64,000 nucleotides of DNA from Pseudomonas fluorescens (GTDB taxonomy: Bacteria > Pseudomonadota > Gammaproteobacteria > Pseudomonadales > Pseudomonadaceae): the NCBI RefSeq assembly GCF_902497855.1, contig NZ_CABVHU010000001.1:285639-349638 (forward strand), read 5' to 3'. The position numbers and the translations under genes are program-made. Every line of letters starts with the position of its first letter. Position 1 is the first letter of the stretch. This document shows, in pieces, positions 1-8,225 of this stretch. The notes below the pieces were generated by a model, which was not told where the DNA came from, ran no database searches, and saw only the letters and a program-made list of their open reading frames with translations.

Positions 1-276
1 ATTGCCTGCACACAGCAAGGCTATGTGCCGACCCATAACACGGCCTTCAGCCAGCCATTGACCGGCGACGCGCAGGTCGACACCCTGAACAACCGCACCA
101 AACGCAAGTTCGCCGACCGCACCGGGATCCGCTGTGGCAGCCATCAGCAGGCCGTGCTGCTGCAAACCTATACCCGCGACACCGGTGAGCTGATGCACGA
201 TCTCTCGGTGCCGGTCATGCTCAAGGGCCGGCATTGGGGTGGACTGCGTCTGGGCTACAAGCCGCAGAACTTGTAG
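1..276 (+). CDS. Methyl-accepting chemotaxis protein, C-terminal 91 residues (5' end outside window)
   Basis: The reading frame is open from the first base and ends with TAG at 274-276, so only the C-terminus is present. The tail, with GYVPTHN, an NRTKRKFADRTG-like stretch, and VPVMLKGRHWGGLRLGY just before the end, is typical of Pseudomonas chemoreceptors that carry a small PAS/Cache-like sensing region after the methyl-accepting signalling domain. Such receptors signal to CheA/CheW. The ligand cannot be inferred because the rest of the gene is missing. The stop codon lies inside a REP element (TTGTAGGAGCGAGC), so the repeat abuts the coding sequence directly. Confidence 0.75.
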   Translation: MACTQQGYVPTHNTAFSQPLTGDAQVDTLNNRTKRKFADRTGIRCGSHQQAVLLQTYTRDTGELMHDLSVPVMLKGRHWGGLRLGYKPQNL

Positions 277-388
277 GAGCGAGCTTGCTCGCGATGGATT
301 CCAGAGCACCGCGTGTTATCCAGCAAACACGCGTTATCGTTGACGACCATCGTCGGAACGCCGCCCGGAGCAAGCTCGCTCCTACAGG
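272..388. repeat. REP pair (BIME)
   Basis: GTAGGAGCGAGCTTGCTCGC at about 273-292 faces an inverted copy, GAGCAAGCTCGCTCCTACAG, at 368-387. The spacer contains CACGCGTTATCGTTGACGA, a sequence also seen in other REP spacers of this window (around 25040, 38800-39230 and 42900). The rest of the 277-505 interval holds no gene that I can support. Confidence 0.85.
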
Positions 389-505
389 TATTATTGTTAC
401 AGTTTTAGTAATGAAGCTGTACAACAGTGTTGCTGTTTCCTCGGAATTGAACTCGTTACCATGCCGATATAGTTAGGTGGCTAATGAATTTCGAGAGGTT
501 CAGCA

Positions 506-709
506 ATGCAATGCAGAGTCGATGTGGCGGTCATGATCGGCAGCGGGGTGCCCGCCAGTTTGCGTGCGCTGGGGCAGAGTGTCTGCTGGGTGGTGCTGCT
601 CGATGGCGAGCGCCGCGGGACGGCGTTTTCCAGTCGCGAAGAGGCGCAGGAGTGCAGGGCTGCCTGGGTGGCGCAACTGAGCGCCAGAACACCCGACAGC
701 CTGCATTGA
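506..709 (+). CDS. Small conserved protein, DUF2188-like
   Basis: A 67-residue protein of unknown function. Residues around 27-48 (VVLLDGERRGTAFSSREEAQ) resemble the short protein encoded at 34205-34408 (TEGDRLGAFASREEALAFA): a beta-strand, a G-x-A/T-F-x-SREEA turn and an Ala-rich helix, as in the small DUF2188-type fold. The start was taken at the ATG after GAGAGGTTCAGCA, which supplies a reasonable ribosome binding site. A 155-aa frame overlapping this one looks like a shadow. Function is not known; the shared motif is what is seen, the family assignment is inferred. Confidence 0.6.
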   Translation: MQCRVDVAVMIGSGVPASLRALGQSVCWVVLLDGERRGTAFSSREEAQECRAAWVAQLSARTPDSLH

Positions 710-717
710 ACCGGCGG

Positions 718-957
718 CTAGTGAATCTGGTGCATGCGCAGGTTGAGGTCGTCGACCACCCGCGCCCAATCCGCGTCTTCGCGCAATTGCTCTTTCAGGA
801 AGCCGGCTTGCTGCGGCGTCCAGAACTCGGCATCGATGAGTTTCTTGTCATCGGGCAGCGGGGAATGGCTGGCGATGAAATCGTCGATGGCTTTCTCTTC
901 GGAATCCAGGCCGAGCTGGTCGAACAAGCCTTTCAAGTCGTGTGTAGGTGAATCCAT
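718..957 (-). CDS. DUF2789 family protein
   Basis: A 79-residue acidic protein beginning MDSPTHDLKGLFDQLGLDS and continuing with FIASHSPLP and EFWTPQQAGFLKEQL, the hallmarks of the DUF2789 family of short gamma-proteobacterial proteins of unknown function. An AAGGAG site sits six bases before the ATG at 957; the upstream ATGs (963 and 1008) are too close to it or have no site, so 957 is preferred. It converges with the small gene ending at 709 and leaves only 8 bp between the two stops. Confidence 0.8.
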   Translation of the reverse strand: MDSPTHDLKGLFDQLGLDSEEKAIDDFIASHSPLPDDKKLIDAEFWTPQQAGFLKEQLREDADWARVVDDLNLRMHQIH

Positions 958-1087
958 CTTCATCTCCTTGCTGGTCACGCGGATGCGAGATCTGAGGTGC
1001 GGCTTCATTGCATCTGAGGGAGTCGCGCTTCAGGAGTTCGATAGCGATGTTCTAAAGCAGGAATGAGCATAGACTGCAAACCGGTGA

Positions 1088-1318
1088 TCAGGCTTTCAAT
1101 GCGCCTTCATCGACAGCAACCTTCAGGGCCTTGGCGGCCTCCTGGGCGGCGATGGCGGCGACGTCGGAAGTCTTGAACCAGCGATCCTTCTCGACCTGGT
1201 GATAGGTCACGGTGGTCAGCGGGGGTTTGGCACGCATGATAATGACTGCCTGGAATTCGCCTTCGACCTCTCTGGCTTCGCCCCGGATAAAAAATTCACC
1301 GATATCAAATTCCGTCAC
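1088..1318 (-). CDS. Conserved hypothetical protein
   Basis: A 76-residue protein with a GTG start preceded by AAGG about 8 bases upstream. The N-terminal half reads as beta-strands (GEFFIRGEAREVEGEFQAVI) and the C-terminal half as an Ala-rich helix. No recognised domain or motif. High-GC codon choice and the ribosome binding site support it as real. It is on the same strand as the DUF2789 gene and the 1467-1715 gene but the intervals (130-150 bp) allow separate promoters. Confidence 0.55.
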   Translation of the reverse strand: MTEFDIGEFFIRGEAREVEGEFQAVIIMRAKPPLTTVTYHQVEKDRWFKTSDVAAIAAQEAAKALKVAVDEGALKA

Positions 1319-1466
1319 GTAGCCGCCTTCCCTTGGAAATATTATGGTGTGTCGAACGCCGCCCGCCCTGGGGATGCGGTTCGTTTGGTCGGCCAGTATG
1401 GCAGCAGTTGCCTGCCGGCGGCTGAGTTAAGTCGCCGGCATGACGAAACGTCTATGGGGATGAAGG

Positions 1467-1715
1467 TCAAATACGCGACTCGAGGGAGCGGGCGAGGGCG
1501 CAGGCTTCGTTATGGTCGCCGCGGAAACCTCTTACATGGCCCGTGGAGATTTCCTTGATATGGAAGAAGGCATTGCCCGCCAGGACCACCTGGAACCGCG
1601 GTGCGGCAAGGCCTGGCGCGTGAAAGTCATGGGGCTGCAACACCGTCGGGTGCCGGGGCGCCAGGCCGCTGGTGCGCGATGGCTGAGGTTGAGCGAAGTG
1701 GGTCAGTGTGCACAT
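1467..1715 (-). CDS. Small hypothetical protein
   Basis: An 82-residue product if translation starts at the ATG at 1715, which follows AAAAGGACTTCCC, a good ribosome binding site; the longer 1778 start has none. Sequence begins MCTLTHFAQPQPSRTSGL and is rich in His and Pro in its N-terminal half, with FQVVLAGNAFFHIKEI in the middle. I recognise no family. It could be a real small Pseudomonas-specific protein; confidence is limited because there is no domain evidence. Confidence 0.45.
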   Translation of the reverse strand: MCTLTHFAQPQPSRTSGLAPRHPTVLQPHDFHAPGLAAPRFQVVLAGNAFFHIKEISTGHVRGFRGDHNEACALARSLESRI

Positions 1716-2126
1716 GGGAAGTCCTTTTCGTAGTTTTGCCGACGCGTGTACTTCGTTTTGGCTAGTCTCGGTGAGCATCGCTGCTCTAGAATCACCACCA
1801 CTGGTTGGCGATTGATGTTTATCTAAAGCAATTTTTTGCTGGCGATATGTCAGAAAAGTGCTTTTTTTTTAGCGTTTTTTCCCTAAAGTTAGTAATCCGT
1901 TTTTTCTGGCCGTTAGCAGGGCGTTTTCCTTCAACCTCTGACGAACACCAGGCAAGACGACGCGAGTGATCTTCCAGTAGTCTTTTCACGCCTCGCGGTG
2001 GATGAGCGCTCTGCTCGTCCTCAGGATTTCAACCGGGTCATTTGGCTAAACCCTCGGCATTGCCGCTTTTTTCTGCTGTGCGCTTTTTCTGTGTGCGGCA
2101 TCATTTTCAGATGTGGGGATGTTTCC
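1716..2126. other. 411-bp intergenic region, AT-rich with T-runs
   Basis: No gene is supported here. Bases 1800-1915 are distinctly AT-rich for this genome and contain several runs of 6-9 T (for example near 1830, 1863 and 1875). They may serve as promoter or regulatory DNA for the flanking divergent genes (1467-1715 minus, 2127-2597 plus). I looked for a sigma-28 promoter (TAAAG with GCCG) and the spacing does not fit. A GC-rich stretch follows from 1950 without stem-loop or coding evidence. Confidence 0.5.
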
Positions 2127-2597
2127 TTGGCAGTAAGTAATCTCGATATGCATGCCTTGTTCGTGTTGGGTGATTTGCGCGCAAAGCTGGTCAAACAGTT
2201 TCAGTCACGTTTCGTTTACATCACCGAACAGAACGCTGAAGGCATTTACATTGCCGAAATCGATACCGAGTCAGCGCTGGTGGTAGACGACAAGCCAGGG
2301 CTCAAGCTCAAGGTCGGCGATCATTTCAGCGCCTCCGTATTGCCCAGTCGCGAAGGCGGCAAGCTGGACATCAAGTTCCGCGAAATCAAGTTGACGGTCT
2401 ACGGGCTGGGGGATTACGCGTTCGTGACCACTGCCGACGGCCACGCAATCCTGTTCAAGGAAGGGCATAGCGTGGTGATGGTATTTGCTGCTCACCAGCA
2501 GCTGCAGGAGGGCCTGACCAAAACCCTCAAGGCCGTTACCGCCAAGGCTGCCAAGTGGCGCAAGGGCGAACTGGTGACCTTCAAGGCCAGCGAGTAA
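2127..2597 (+). CDS. Conserved hypothetical protein
   Basis: A 156-residue protein if started at TTG 2127 (reads as MAVSNLDMHALFVLG...), with TGGGGA seven bases upstream; an ATG eight codons later (2148) is the alternative. The product is soluble, mixed alpha/beta, with FVYITEQNAEGIYIAEID, a VVDDKPGLKLKVGDHF strand-turn unit and a Lys-rich C-terminus (AKAAKWRKGELVTF). It looks like a real, well-composed Pseudomonas protein but I cannot assign a family or function. Longer starts upstream would add a non-protein-like Arg/Cys-rich extension. Confidence 0.6.
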   Translation: MAVSNLDMHALFVLGDLRAKLVKQFQSRFVYITEQNAEGIYIAEIDTESALVVDDKPGLKLKVGDHFSASVLPSREGGKLDIKFREIKLTVYGLGDYAFVTTADGHAILFKEGHSVVMVFAAHQQLQEGLTKTLKAVTAKAAKWRKGELVTFKASE

Positions 2598-2710
2598 TGC
2601 CTTCGAAAGCAGGAACCTCTACTACAGTCAGTTGACTGAGTATTCAGAGGCTTTGCGGTCTTCTGCCAGGCCATCCTGCCATTGCTGTTTACAGCACGAG
2701 GTGCAAAACC

Positions 2711-3727
2711 ATGAACGGATTTCGACGGCTGCTGGCCGCTACCCTGGCCACGTTCGGGTTGTTGGCTTCACCCGTTCCGGTATTCGCTGCCCAGGCGCCG
2801 ATCCACTTTGCCGACCTGAACTGGGAAAGCGGCAGCCTGATCACCGACATCCTGCGGATCATTGTCGAGAAGGGCTACGATTTGCCGACCGATACCTTGC
2901 CGGGGACGACCATCACCCTGGAAACCGCCCTGGCCAATAACGATATCCAGGTCATTGGCGAGGAATGGGCCGGTCGCAGTCCCGTGTGGGTCAAGGCCGA
3001 GGCCGAAGGCAAAGTGGTGAGTCTGGGCGACACGGTCAAGGGCGCCACCGAAGGCTGGTGGGTTCCGGAGTATGTGATCAAGGGCGACCCGGCCAAGGGC
3101 ATCAAACCGCTGGCACCGGACCTGCGCAGTGTCAGCGACCTGCCCCGATACAAGGGCGTGTTCAGCGACCCGGAAACCCCGGGCAAGGGGCGCTTCCTCA
3201 ACAGCCCGATCGGCTGGACCTCGGAAGTGGTCAACAAGCAGAAGCTCAAGGCGTACGGCCTGGACGACAGCTATGTGAATTTTCGCAGCGGCTCGGGGGC
3301 GGCACTGGATGCGGAGATCAGTTCGTCGATTCGCCGCGGCAAGCCGGTGCTGTTCTATTACTGGTCGCCGACGCCATTGCTCGGCCGCTTCAAGCTGATT
3401 CAGCTGCAAGAGCCGCCGTTCGATGCCGAAGCCTGGAAAACCCTGACCGACGCCGATAACCCGAATCCGAAACCGACGCGCTCGCTGGCCTCGAAGCTGT
3501 CCATTGGCGTGTCCACGCCTTTCCAGAAACAGTACCCGCAGATTGCCGAGTTTTTCAGCAAGGTCGATTTTCCGATCGACCCGTTGAACAAGGCCCTGGC
3601 CGAGATGAGTGAAAAGCACACGCCGCCACGGCAGGCGGCGGAGGCGTTCATGAAGGCGCACCCGGAGGTGTGGCGGGCTTGGGTGCCCAAGGATGTGGCG
3701 GACAAAGTGGCTGCCGAACTGAAGTGA
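2711..3727 (+). CDS. ABC transporter substrate-binding protein, glycine betaine/quaternary amine type (OpuAC/ProX family)
   Basis: A 338-residue periplasmic binding protein. A Sec signal peptide is clear (MNGFRRLL, hydrophobic core, cleavage near VFA-AQAP at about residue 26). The mature part shows the OpuAC family pattern: LNWESGSLITDILRIIVEK near the N-terminus, LANNDIQVIGEEW around 75-90, GWWVPEYVI, and a RSGSGAALDAEI segment around residue 190. These proteins bind betaine, choline or carnitine and deliver it to an inner-membrane ABC transporter. No permease or ATPase is adjacent, so it is an orphan that probably feeds a transporter encoded elsewhere, as known for CbcX/CaiX-type proteins in Pseudomonas. 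The exact ligand is not determined. Confidence 0.8.
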   Translation: MNGFRRLLAATLATFGLLASPVPVFAAQAPIHFADLNWESGSLITDILRIIVEKGYDLPTDTLPGTTITLETALANNDIQVIGEEWAGRSPVWVKAEAEGKVVSLGDTVKGATEGWWVPEYVIKGDPAKGIKPLAPDLRSVSDLPRYKGVFSDPETPGKGRFLNSPIGWTSEVVNKQKLKAYGLDDSYVNFRSGSGAALDAEISSSIRRGKPVLFYYWSPTPLLGRFKLIQLQEPPFDAEAWKTLTDADNPNPKPTRSLASKLSIGVSTPFQKQYPQIAEFFSKVDFPIDPLNKALAEMSEKHTPPRQAAEAFMKAHPEVWRAWVPKDVADKVAAELK

Positions 3728-3747
3728 TGCAGTGAGCTGATGCCGCC

Positions 3748-3842
3748 TTCGCGAGCAGGCTCGCTCCCACAAATGATCTCGATTGTTTGCAGAGTTTGCC
3801 TGCAAAACAGATCCAATGTGGGAGCGAGCCTGCTCGCGAAGC
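3748..3842. repeat. REP pair
   Basis: CGCGAGCAGGCTCGCTCCCAC at about 3751-3770 faces GTGGGAGCGAGCCTGCTCGCG at about 3819-3839. This is the GTGGGAGC variant of the REP family, located between the converging genes ending at 3727 and 3851, where it may act as a transcription barrier. Confidence 0.85.
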
Positions 3843-3850
3843 TGTTGCTT

Positions 3851-5983
3851 TTAAAACCGGGTCTGCACCGCCAACTCGAAGGTGCGCGGTGTCCCGAGGT
3901 AATACGCCGGCGACACATGGGCGAACTCGGCATACACCTCGTTGGTCAGGTTGCGCACCCGACCGGTGACGGTGGTGTGCTGATCGACCTTATAGCTGAG
4001 GAAGGTGCCAAACAGCGTGTACGACGGCACAGTCAGGGTATTGGCGCTGTCGGCAAACACCGAGGCCACGTACCGCGCATCGACGCCGCCTTGCCATTGC
4101 GGCGCGAAGTCATAGGTCAGCCACAGATTGCCGACCCGGTCCGGCACATTGGTCGGTGTATTGCCCTTGCGTGAAATCACCACGCCTGCAGCGTTCTTCT
4201 CGGTGAATTCGTCGTACCGGGCCTCGACCCAGGCGAAGTTGCCTTCGGCCAGCAACTTGTCGGTGATCCGCAACGAACTGGCCAGCTCGATGCCCCTGGA
4301 GGTCTGCTGTCCCACTGGAATGCTGAGGGTCGGGTCCAGCGGATCGGTCACCGCGAAATCTTTGCGCTCGATCGTATACGCCGCCACCGTCGCCGACCCG
4401 CGCCCGTCCAGATAATCGAACTTGCTGCCCACTTCCCATTGCTTGCCGGTGGATACGTCAAAGTCCTGGGTACCGTTGGGCTGTTCGGCGGCGGTGCTGT
4501 ATTGCACGTAGACGTTGGCGGCGGGAATGAACTGGTAGGTCAGGCCGACCCGACCGGTCACCGGCTCCCAGCTGCGTTTCATATGCCGGGGATTGCTGGC
4601 GGTGACTGCCCGATGATTGGTCACGTCCAGGTCGATGTCGTCGTAACGCAGCCCGGTCAGCAATGCCAGCTTGTCGGTCAGCGCCAGGCGGTTTTCGACG
4701 AACAAGGCCCTGGTGGTGACTTGGTTGGTCTTGTCGCTGACGAAACCCGGTCGGGTGTCCGGTATGTCGTAGAAATGTCCCGGCTGCAAGTTGTCCGGAT
4801 CGACAGTGCTTGCGCCTTTGACGTTCAGCGGCGAGTTGGTGGTCTGGTTGACCTTGTACTCGAAACCGCCGGACCAGGTGGTGTCCAGACCGAACAGGTG
4901 GTTGTCGTGGCGCAGCTCGAACTGGTTGCCGTTCTGTTCGCCCTGGTGTCGCACCTGATACGCCGTGGAGCGGTTCACCGCGCTGTTGTCGGCGTTGTAC
5001 TGGTAGGTTTCCAGGTTGCGGTAGTCACGCTGGCTGTCGAGGTGATAGAGGGTATTGCGCAGGCTGGTGCTGTCGTTGATCCGGTAGTCGATGATCGAGC
5101 GGACCCAGATCGTCCGTTGTTCGTAGCGGCCGTCCTCGACGTTGTAGTTGTTGAATCGGTTGTGCTTGTCGATTTTCAGTTCGCCGGCCTTGGGATTGAG
5201 TACCGGTGTGCCCCAGTAAGGACTGTCTTCGTGCTCGTCCTGATATTCCAGGGCCAGGGTGTGGGACAGGTTCGGTGTCAGGTCGCTGAGCAAGGAGAAC
5301 GCCACGCTCCACGCATCGCGCTCCTGCCGGTCGATGTAGCCGTTGCCGGTGTTATGGCTGACGTCGAGGCGGGCATAGTGCTGCACGTCCGAACGGGCAT
5401 CGCTCAGGGCATGATTGAGGCCGAACGCGGTCTCGGTGGTGTCATAAGTGCCGTAGCTGGCCCGGCCTTCGATGGCTTGCTCTTCACGGGTGGCCAGTTT
5501 GGTCACGTAATTGAGCGAACCGCCCACGGAGCCGGCGCCATTGATCAATGACGATGGGCCACCGACCAGTTCCACCCGGTCATAGATCCAGGCATCCACC
5601 GGCCGGGCGAGACCGCCTGAGACGTTGATGCCGTTGAACATCTGGGTGATCTGGCTGCTGGTGAACCCCCGATACGAGACGAATCCGCCGAAGCCCGGCG
5701 GCGCACTGGCATTGACGCCGGGCAAAGTGTTGGCGGCGTCCTGAAAACTCTGCGCACCGTGACGCTCGATGTCGTTGCGGTTGGCGATCGCCACCGAAGC
5801 CGGGGTGTCACGCAGGCTCAGGCCCAGGCGCGAGGCCATGCCGCTGGATTGATCGAGGCTCAGGCCCGGCTCAGTGGTCGTTTCACCCTCGACAGTGATG
5901 GGCGCAAGGTCGAGCGTGTGTTGCGCCCAGGCATTAACGGACAGGCAGCCGAACAGGCTTGCCAGCAAAGGAATGGTTTTCAT
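3851..5983 (-). CDS. TonB-dependent outer-membrane receptor
   Basis: A 710-residue receptor: signal peptide (MKTIPLLASLFGCLSVNAWA), a TonB-box/early region, a plug domain at roughly residues 45-170 (RDTPASVAI, YDRVELVGGPSSLINGAGSVGG, the classic plug signature) and a long beta-barrel ending in Phe (AVQTRF), as expected for BAM substrates. It belongs to the TonB-dependent siderophore-receptor superfamily. The gene immediately upstream encodes a DUF2946 protein on the same strand, a partnership known from copper-linked receptors (OprC/NosA neighbourhoods). I saw no Fur box in the short upstream gap, so iron regulation is not supported. Substrate unknown; a metal or metallophore is likely. Confidence 0.85.
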   Translation of the reverse strand: MKTIPLLASLFGCLSVNAWAQHTLDLAPITVEGETTTEPGLSLDQSSGMASRLGLSLRDTPASVAIANRNDIERHGAQSFQDAANTLPGVNASAPPGFGGFVSYRGFTSSQITQMFNGINVSGGLARPVDAWIYDRVELVGGPSSLINGAGSVGGSLNYVTKLATREEQAIEGRASYGTYDTTETAFGLNHALSDARSDVQHYARLDVSHNTGNGYIDRQERDAWSVAFSLLSDLTPNLSHTLALEYQDEHEDSPYWGTPVLNPKAGELKIDKHNRFNNYNVEDGRYEQRTIWVRSIIDYRINDSTSLRNTLYHLDSQRDYRNLETYQYNADNSAVNRSTAYQVRHQGEQNGNQFELRHDNHLFGLDTTWSGGFEYKVNQTTNSPLNVKGASTVDPDNLQPGHFYDIPDTRPGFVSDKTNQVTTRALFVENRLALTDKLALLTGLRYDDIDLDVTNHRAVTASNPRHMKRSWEPVTGRVGLTYQFIPAANVYVQYSTAAEQPNGTQDFDVSTGKQWEVGSKFDYLDGRGSATVAAYTIERKDFAVTDPLDPTLSIPVGQQTSRGIELASSLRITDKLLAEGNFAWVEARYDEFTEKNAAGVVISRKGNTPTNVPDRVGNLWLTYDFAPQWQGGVDARYVASVFADSANTLTVPSYTLFGTFLSYKVDQHTTVTGRVRNLTNEVYAEFAHVSPAYYLGTPRTFELAVQTRF

Positions 5984-6072
5984 CGATGAATCCTGAATAC
6001 TTGGCTAGGGGTCAGCGCACAGGCACACGCCACGCGTGGGCGCAGTGGGCTGATCGGAAAAGGCAAGGACAC

Positions 6073-6459
6073 TCAGGCGAAAGGTGGGGCGCGAGGATTG
6101 GCCGAGGGCCAGGTGAGGCGGGCAGGGAGGTCGGCGCTGGCGATGACGGCCAGTGGCGGACTGTGCTGCTCGGGCAGGATCGCCAGGGTCAGGCTGGAAT
6201 TGAACGCCGGCCCCATGCCGCCGGTGGAGCACAGCGGACAGCCGAAAGCCTTGGACAGGGTCGGCAGTTTGTCTTCGGCAGGGTTCGACGATGCCGGGGC
6301 TTGGGTGGCCGGGTCGACCGTACAGAACTGGCCTCCGATGCCGTTAAGCTGCGCCCCGACCATTTGCCCGTGACCGATGCTGCAGGCGAACACATTGAAC
6401 AGGACGCAGCAATAAAGCATCCAGGCAATGAGTGAGCGGTCGGTTCGCGCAAGTTTCAT
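6073..6459 (-). CDS. DUF2946 family protein
   Basis: A 128-residue protein starting MKLARTDRSLIAWMLYCCVL, with an N-terminal hydrophobic segment (about residues 10-28) that looks like a signal or anchor, a conserved FACSIGHGQM motif and a C-x-x-C pair (GCPLCSTGG around residues 70-78). The Cys/His/Met content suggests metal binding, which fits the DUF2946 family's frequent location beside copper-related TonB receptors. It lies 89 bp upstream of the receptor and on the same strand, so the two probably form an operon. The exact biochemical role is unknown. Confidence 0.75.
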   Translation of the reverse strand: MKLARTDRSLIAWMLYCCVLFNVFACSIGHGQMVGAQLNGIGGQFCTVDPATQAPASSNPAEDKLPTLSKAFGCPLCSTGGMGPAFNSSLTLAILPEQHSPPLAVIASADLPARLTWPSANPRAPPFA

Positions 6460-6553
6460 GGGGCGGCACTTTACACCGTCGATCACCAATACCCTTACAA
6501 AAACGTTCAAGGAAGTTCATCCTGCTGCGACATTTTACGCTGGACGTCTGAAC

Positions 6554-6991
6554 ATGAGCCTGATTATTGCGCAATGGATGGCTGCCATCTTCCTGTTGAT
6601 CAGCCTGATCCACTTGTACTGGGCGGCGGGTGGCAAGCTCGGGAGTGAGGCCGCAGTGCCGCGTGTGCCCGCAGAGAGCGGCGCGCAGTCCAGGCCGGCG
6701 TTCAAGCCTTCGGGCTTTGTGACCCTGCTGGTAGCGGTCGGCTTGCTGCTGATCGCGATGCTGGTGTGCCTGCGGGTCGGGCTGTATTTGCCCAGGGTGC
6801 ATCACTGGTCGCTGCAATGGGTGATCAGCGCCATTGCGATGCTGATGTTTGCCCGGGCGATCGGCGATTCGAATCTGCTGGGGTTCTTCAAGCAGGTCAA
6901 GGATTCGCGGTTTGCCCGGTTGGATACCTGGGCTTATTCGCCGTTGTGCGTGGTGTTGGGGGCGGGGCTGTTGGCCGTTGCCTGGATCTGA
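6554..6991 (+). CDS. DUF3995 membrane protein
   Basis: A 145-residue integral membrane protein starting MSLIIAQWMAAIFLLISLIH. Four hydrophobic segments are visible (about residues 5-25, 55-77, 85-105 and 122-143). The N-terminal LIHLYWAAGGK motif and the FKPSGFVTLLVAVGLLL segment match DUF3995 proteins. Function is unknown. It is divergent from the DUF2946 gene with a 94-bp intergenic region. Longer frames upstream add a non-conserved extension. Confidence 0.75.
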   Translation: MSLIIAQWMAAIFLLISLIHLYWAAGGKLGSEAAVPRVPAESGAQSRPAFKPSGFVTLLVAVGLLLIAMLVCLRVGLYLPRVHHWSLQWVISAIAMLMFARAIGDSNLLGFFKQVKDSRFARLDTWAYSPLCVVLGAGLLAVAWI

Positions 6992-6992
6992 A

Positions 6993-7076
6993 AAGCTTCG
7001 CCGGCAAGCCGGCTCCTACAAGGGATCCGTGCCCAACCCCAATCCCTGTAGGAGCTGGCTTGCCAGCGAAGAGGCC
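6993..7076. repeat. REP pair
   Basis: CTTCGCCGGCAAGCCGGCTC at about 6997-7016 and the facing TGTAGGAGCTGGCTTGCCAG at about 7048-7067. It separates the DUF3995 gene from the converging mrp operon and is the only candidate transcription-stop structure at the end of that operon. Confidence 0.85.
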
Positions 7077-7096
7077 CTGTGAATCAATACACCTCT

Positions 7097-7465
7097 TTAA
7101 ATCTGACTCTCGCTTTTCGTTCGCCGACTGCTCACCTCAGCCGGCACATCATCCCCCGCCATGCGCTTGCGGAACAACGCCGCCCGGGCCAGCAGCAAGG
7201 TGGTCACCGGCACGGTGATCGCCAGCAGAATCGGAATCAGCCAGGCATGCAGCACTGGCGCGAACTTGAGCGCGGAAAAGTAAATGATCGAGGCCAATGC
7301 CGCGCACCACGCGCCGAGTGTCGAGGCCAGGGCCGGCGGGTGCATGCGCTGGAAGTAATCCTTCATCCGCAGCAGCCCGACGGCGCCGATCAGCGCAAAC
7401 AGGCTGGCGAGCACCAGCAGGATCGCCACCGGAATCTCCACCCACAGCGATAGCTCCATATTCAT
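7097..7465 (-). CDS. mrpG: Monovalent cation/H+ antiporter subunit G (MrpG/MnhG)
   Basis: A 122-residue membrane protein with three hydrophobic helices (about residues 8-30, 45-65 and 70-92). The LRMKDYFQRMHPPALASTLG segment is the conserved MrpG signature. It is the last subunit of the operon and its start overlaps the mrpF stop by 4 bp (ATGA). Mrp antiporters are hetero-oligomers in the inner membrane that exchange Na+ or K+ for protons and support alkali and salt tolerance. Confidence 0.93.
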   Translation of the reverse strand: MNMELSLWVEIPVAILLVLASLFALIGAVGLLRMKDYFQRMHPPALASTLGAWCAALASIIYFSALKFAPVLHAWLIPILLAITVPVTTLLLARAALFRKRMAGDDVPAEVSSRRTKSESQI

Positions 7466-7740
7466 TCGATCACCTCGCCACGCAGCAGGAATTTGGCCAG
7501 GGCAAACGAGCCGACGAAGCCGAACAGGGCGATCAGCAGCGCCGCCTCGAAGTAGGTGTCGCTGGCATAACGAATGCCCAGGGCCAGCATCATCAGCATG
7601 GCGACGAGGTACAGATAATCCAGGGCCAGGACCCGGTCCTGGGCCGACGGCCCCTTGAACAGCCGGATCAGGGTCAGCACCATCGCCAGGGAAAAGATGA
7701 ACAGGCTGAGCAGGATCGCGTTCGACAGCAGCGGGCTCAT
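7462..7740 (-). CDS. mrpF: Antiporter subunit F (MrpF/MnhF)
   Basis: A 92-residue protein with three transmembrane helices, starting MSPLLSNAILLSLFIF. The GPSAQDRVLALDYL motif after the first helix is diagnostic for MrpF, and the second and third helices contain MLALGIRYASDTYFEAALLI and GFVGSFALAKFLLRGE. Start and stop both overlap neighbours by 4 bp (mrpE upstream, mrpG downstream), indicating translational coupling. A longer frame upstream is a shadow of mrpE. Confidence 0.93.
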   Translation of the reverse strand: MSPLLSNAILLSLFIFSLAMVLTLIRLFKGPSAQDRVLALDYLYLVAMLMMLALGIRYASDTYFEAALLIALFGFVGSFALAKFLLRGEVIE

Positions 7741-8225
7741 TCGAAGATCTCCATCAAGGGGCGCTCGTAGGTCGCCTTGAAGTGCTGGATGAACAGCGCT
7801 TCGTCGTCCAGATCGAACACGTGCAGCAACAGGATGCTGCGATCCAGCGCCAGTTCCGACCAGACGGTGCCGGGGACCACGGTGCAGATCATCGACAGGG
7901 CCGCCAGGCCGTTGGCATCGCGCAGGTCCAGCGGCACCTTGATGAAGCGCGAGCGCGGTGGGCGACGCCCGGCGTTGAGCACGCCCCAGGCCACCGTGAG
8001 GTTGGACACCAGCACATCGCGCCCGACCAGCAGGAACAAGCGCAGGATCACGCCGGGGCGGCGAATGCGGATCGGCAGCGGACGCAGTTTGCGCATCATC
8101 AACGGCGCGCAGAACCCCAGTACCGCGCCCAGCAGCAGATTGCCGGGACTCATCGACAGGTTCAGCACCAACCACAACACCCACAGGGCCAGGGACAACC
8201 ACGGCGCGGGAAACAGTCGCTTCAT
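7737..8225 (-). CDS. mrpE: Antiporter subunit E (MrpE/MnhE)
   Basis: A 162-residue protein starting MKRLFPAPWLSLALWVLWL, with two N-terminal hydrophobic segments and a cytosolic C-terminal domain. LVGRDVLVSNLTVAWGVL and the TVVPGTVWSEL motif are typical of MrpE. The start codon overlaps the mrpD stop by 4 bp. MrpE is required for full antiporter activity or complex stability in characterised systems. Confidence 0.92.
   Translation of the reverse strand: MKRLFPAPWLSLALWVLWLVLNLSMSPGNLLLGAVLGFCAPLMMRKLRPLPIRIRRPGVILRLFLLVGRDVLVSNLTVAWGVLNAGRRPPRSRFIKVPLDLRDANGLAALSMICTVVPGTVWSELALDRSILLLHVFDLDDEALFIQHFKATYERPLMEIFE

Noticed and set aside
1880..1920. A possible sigma-28 promoter (TAAAG ... GCCG) upstream of 2127
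   Set aside because: The spacing between the two elements is about 16-17 bp, not the 11 bp required, and the downstream gene shows no link to flagella.
5984..6072. Fur box for the TonB receptor
   Set aside because: I looked for a GATAATGATAATCATTATC-like sequence in the receptor leader and the region upstream of the DUF2946 gene and found none.
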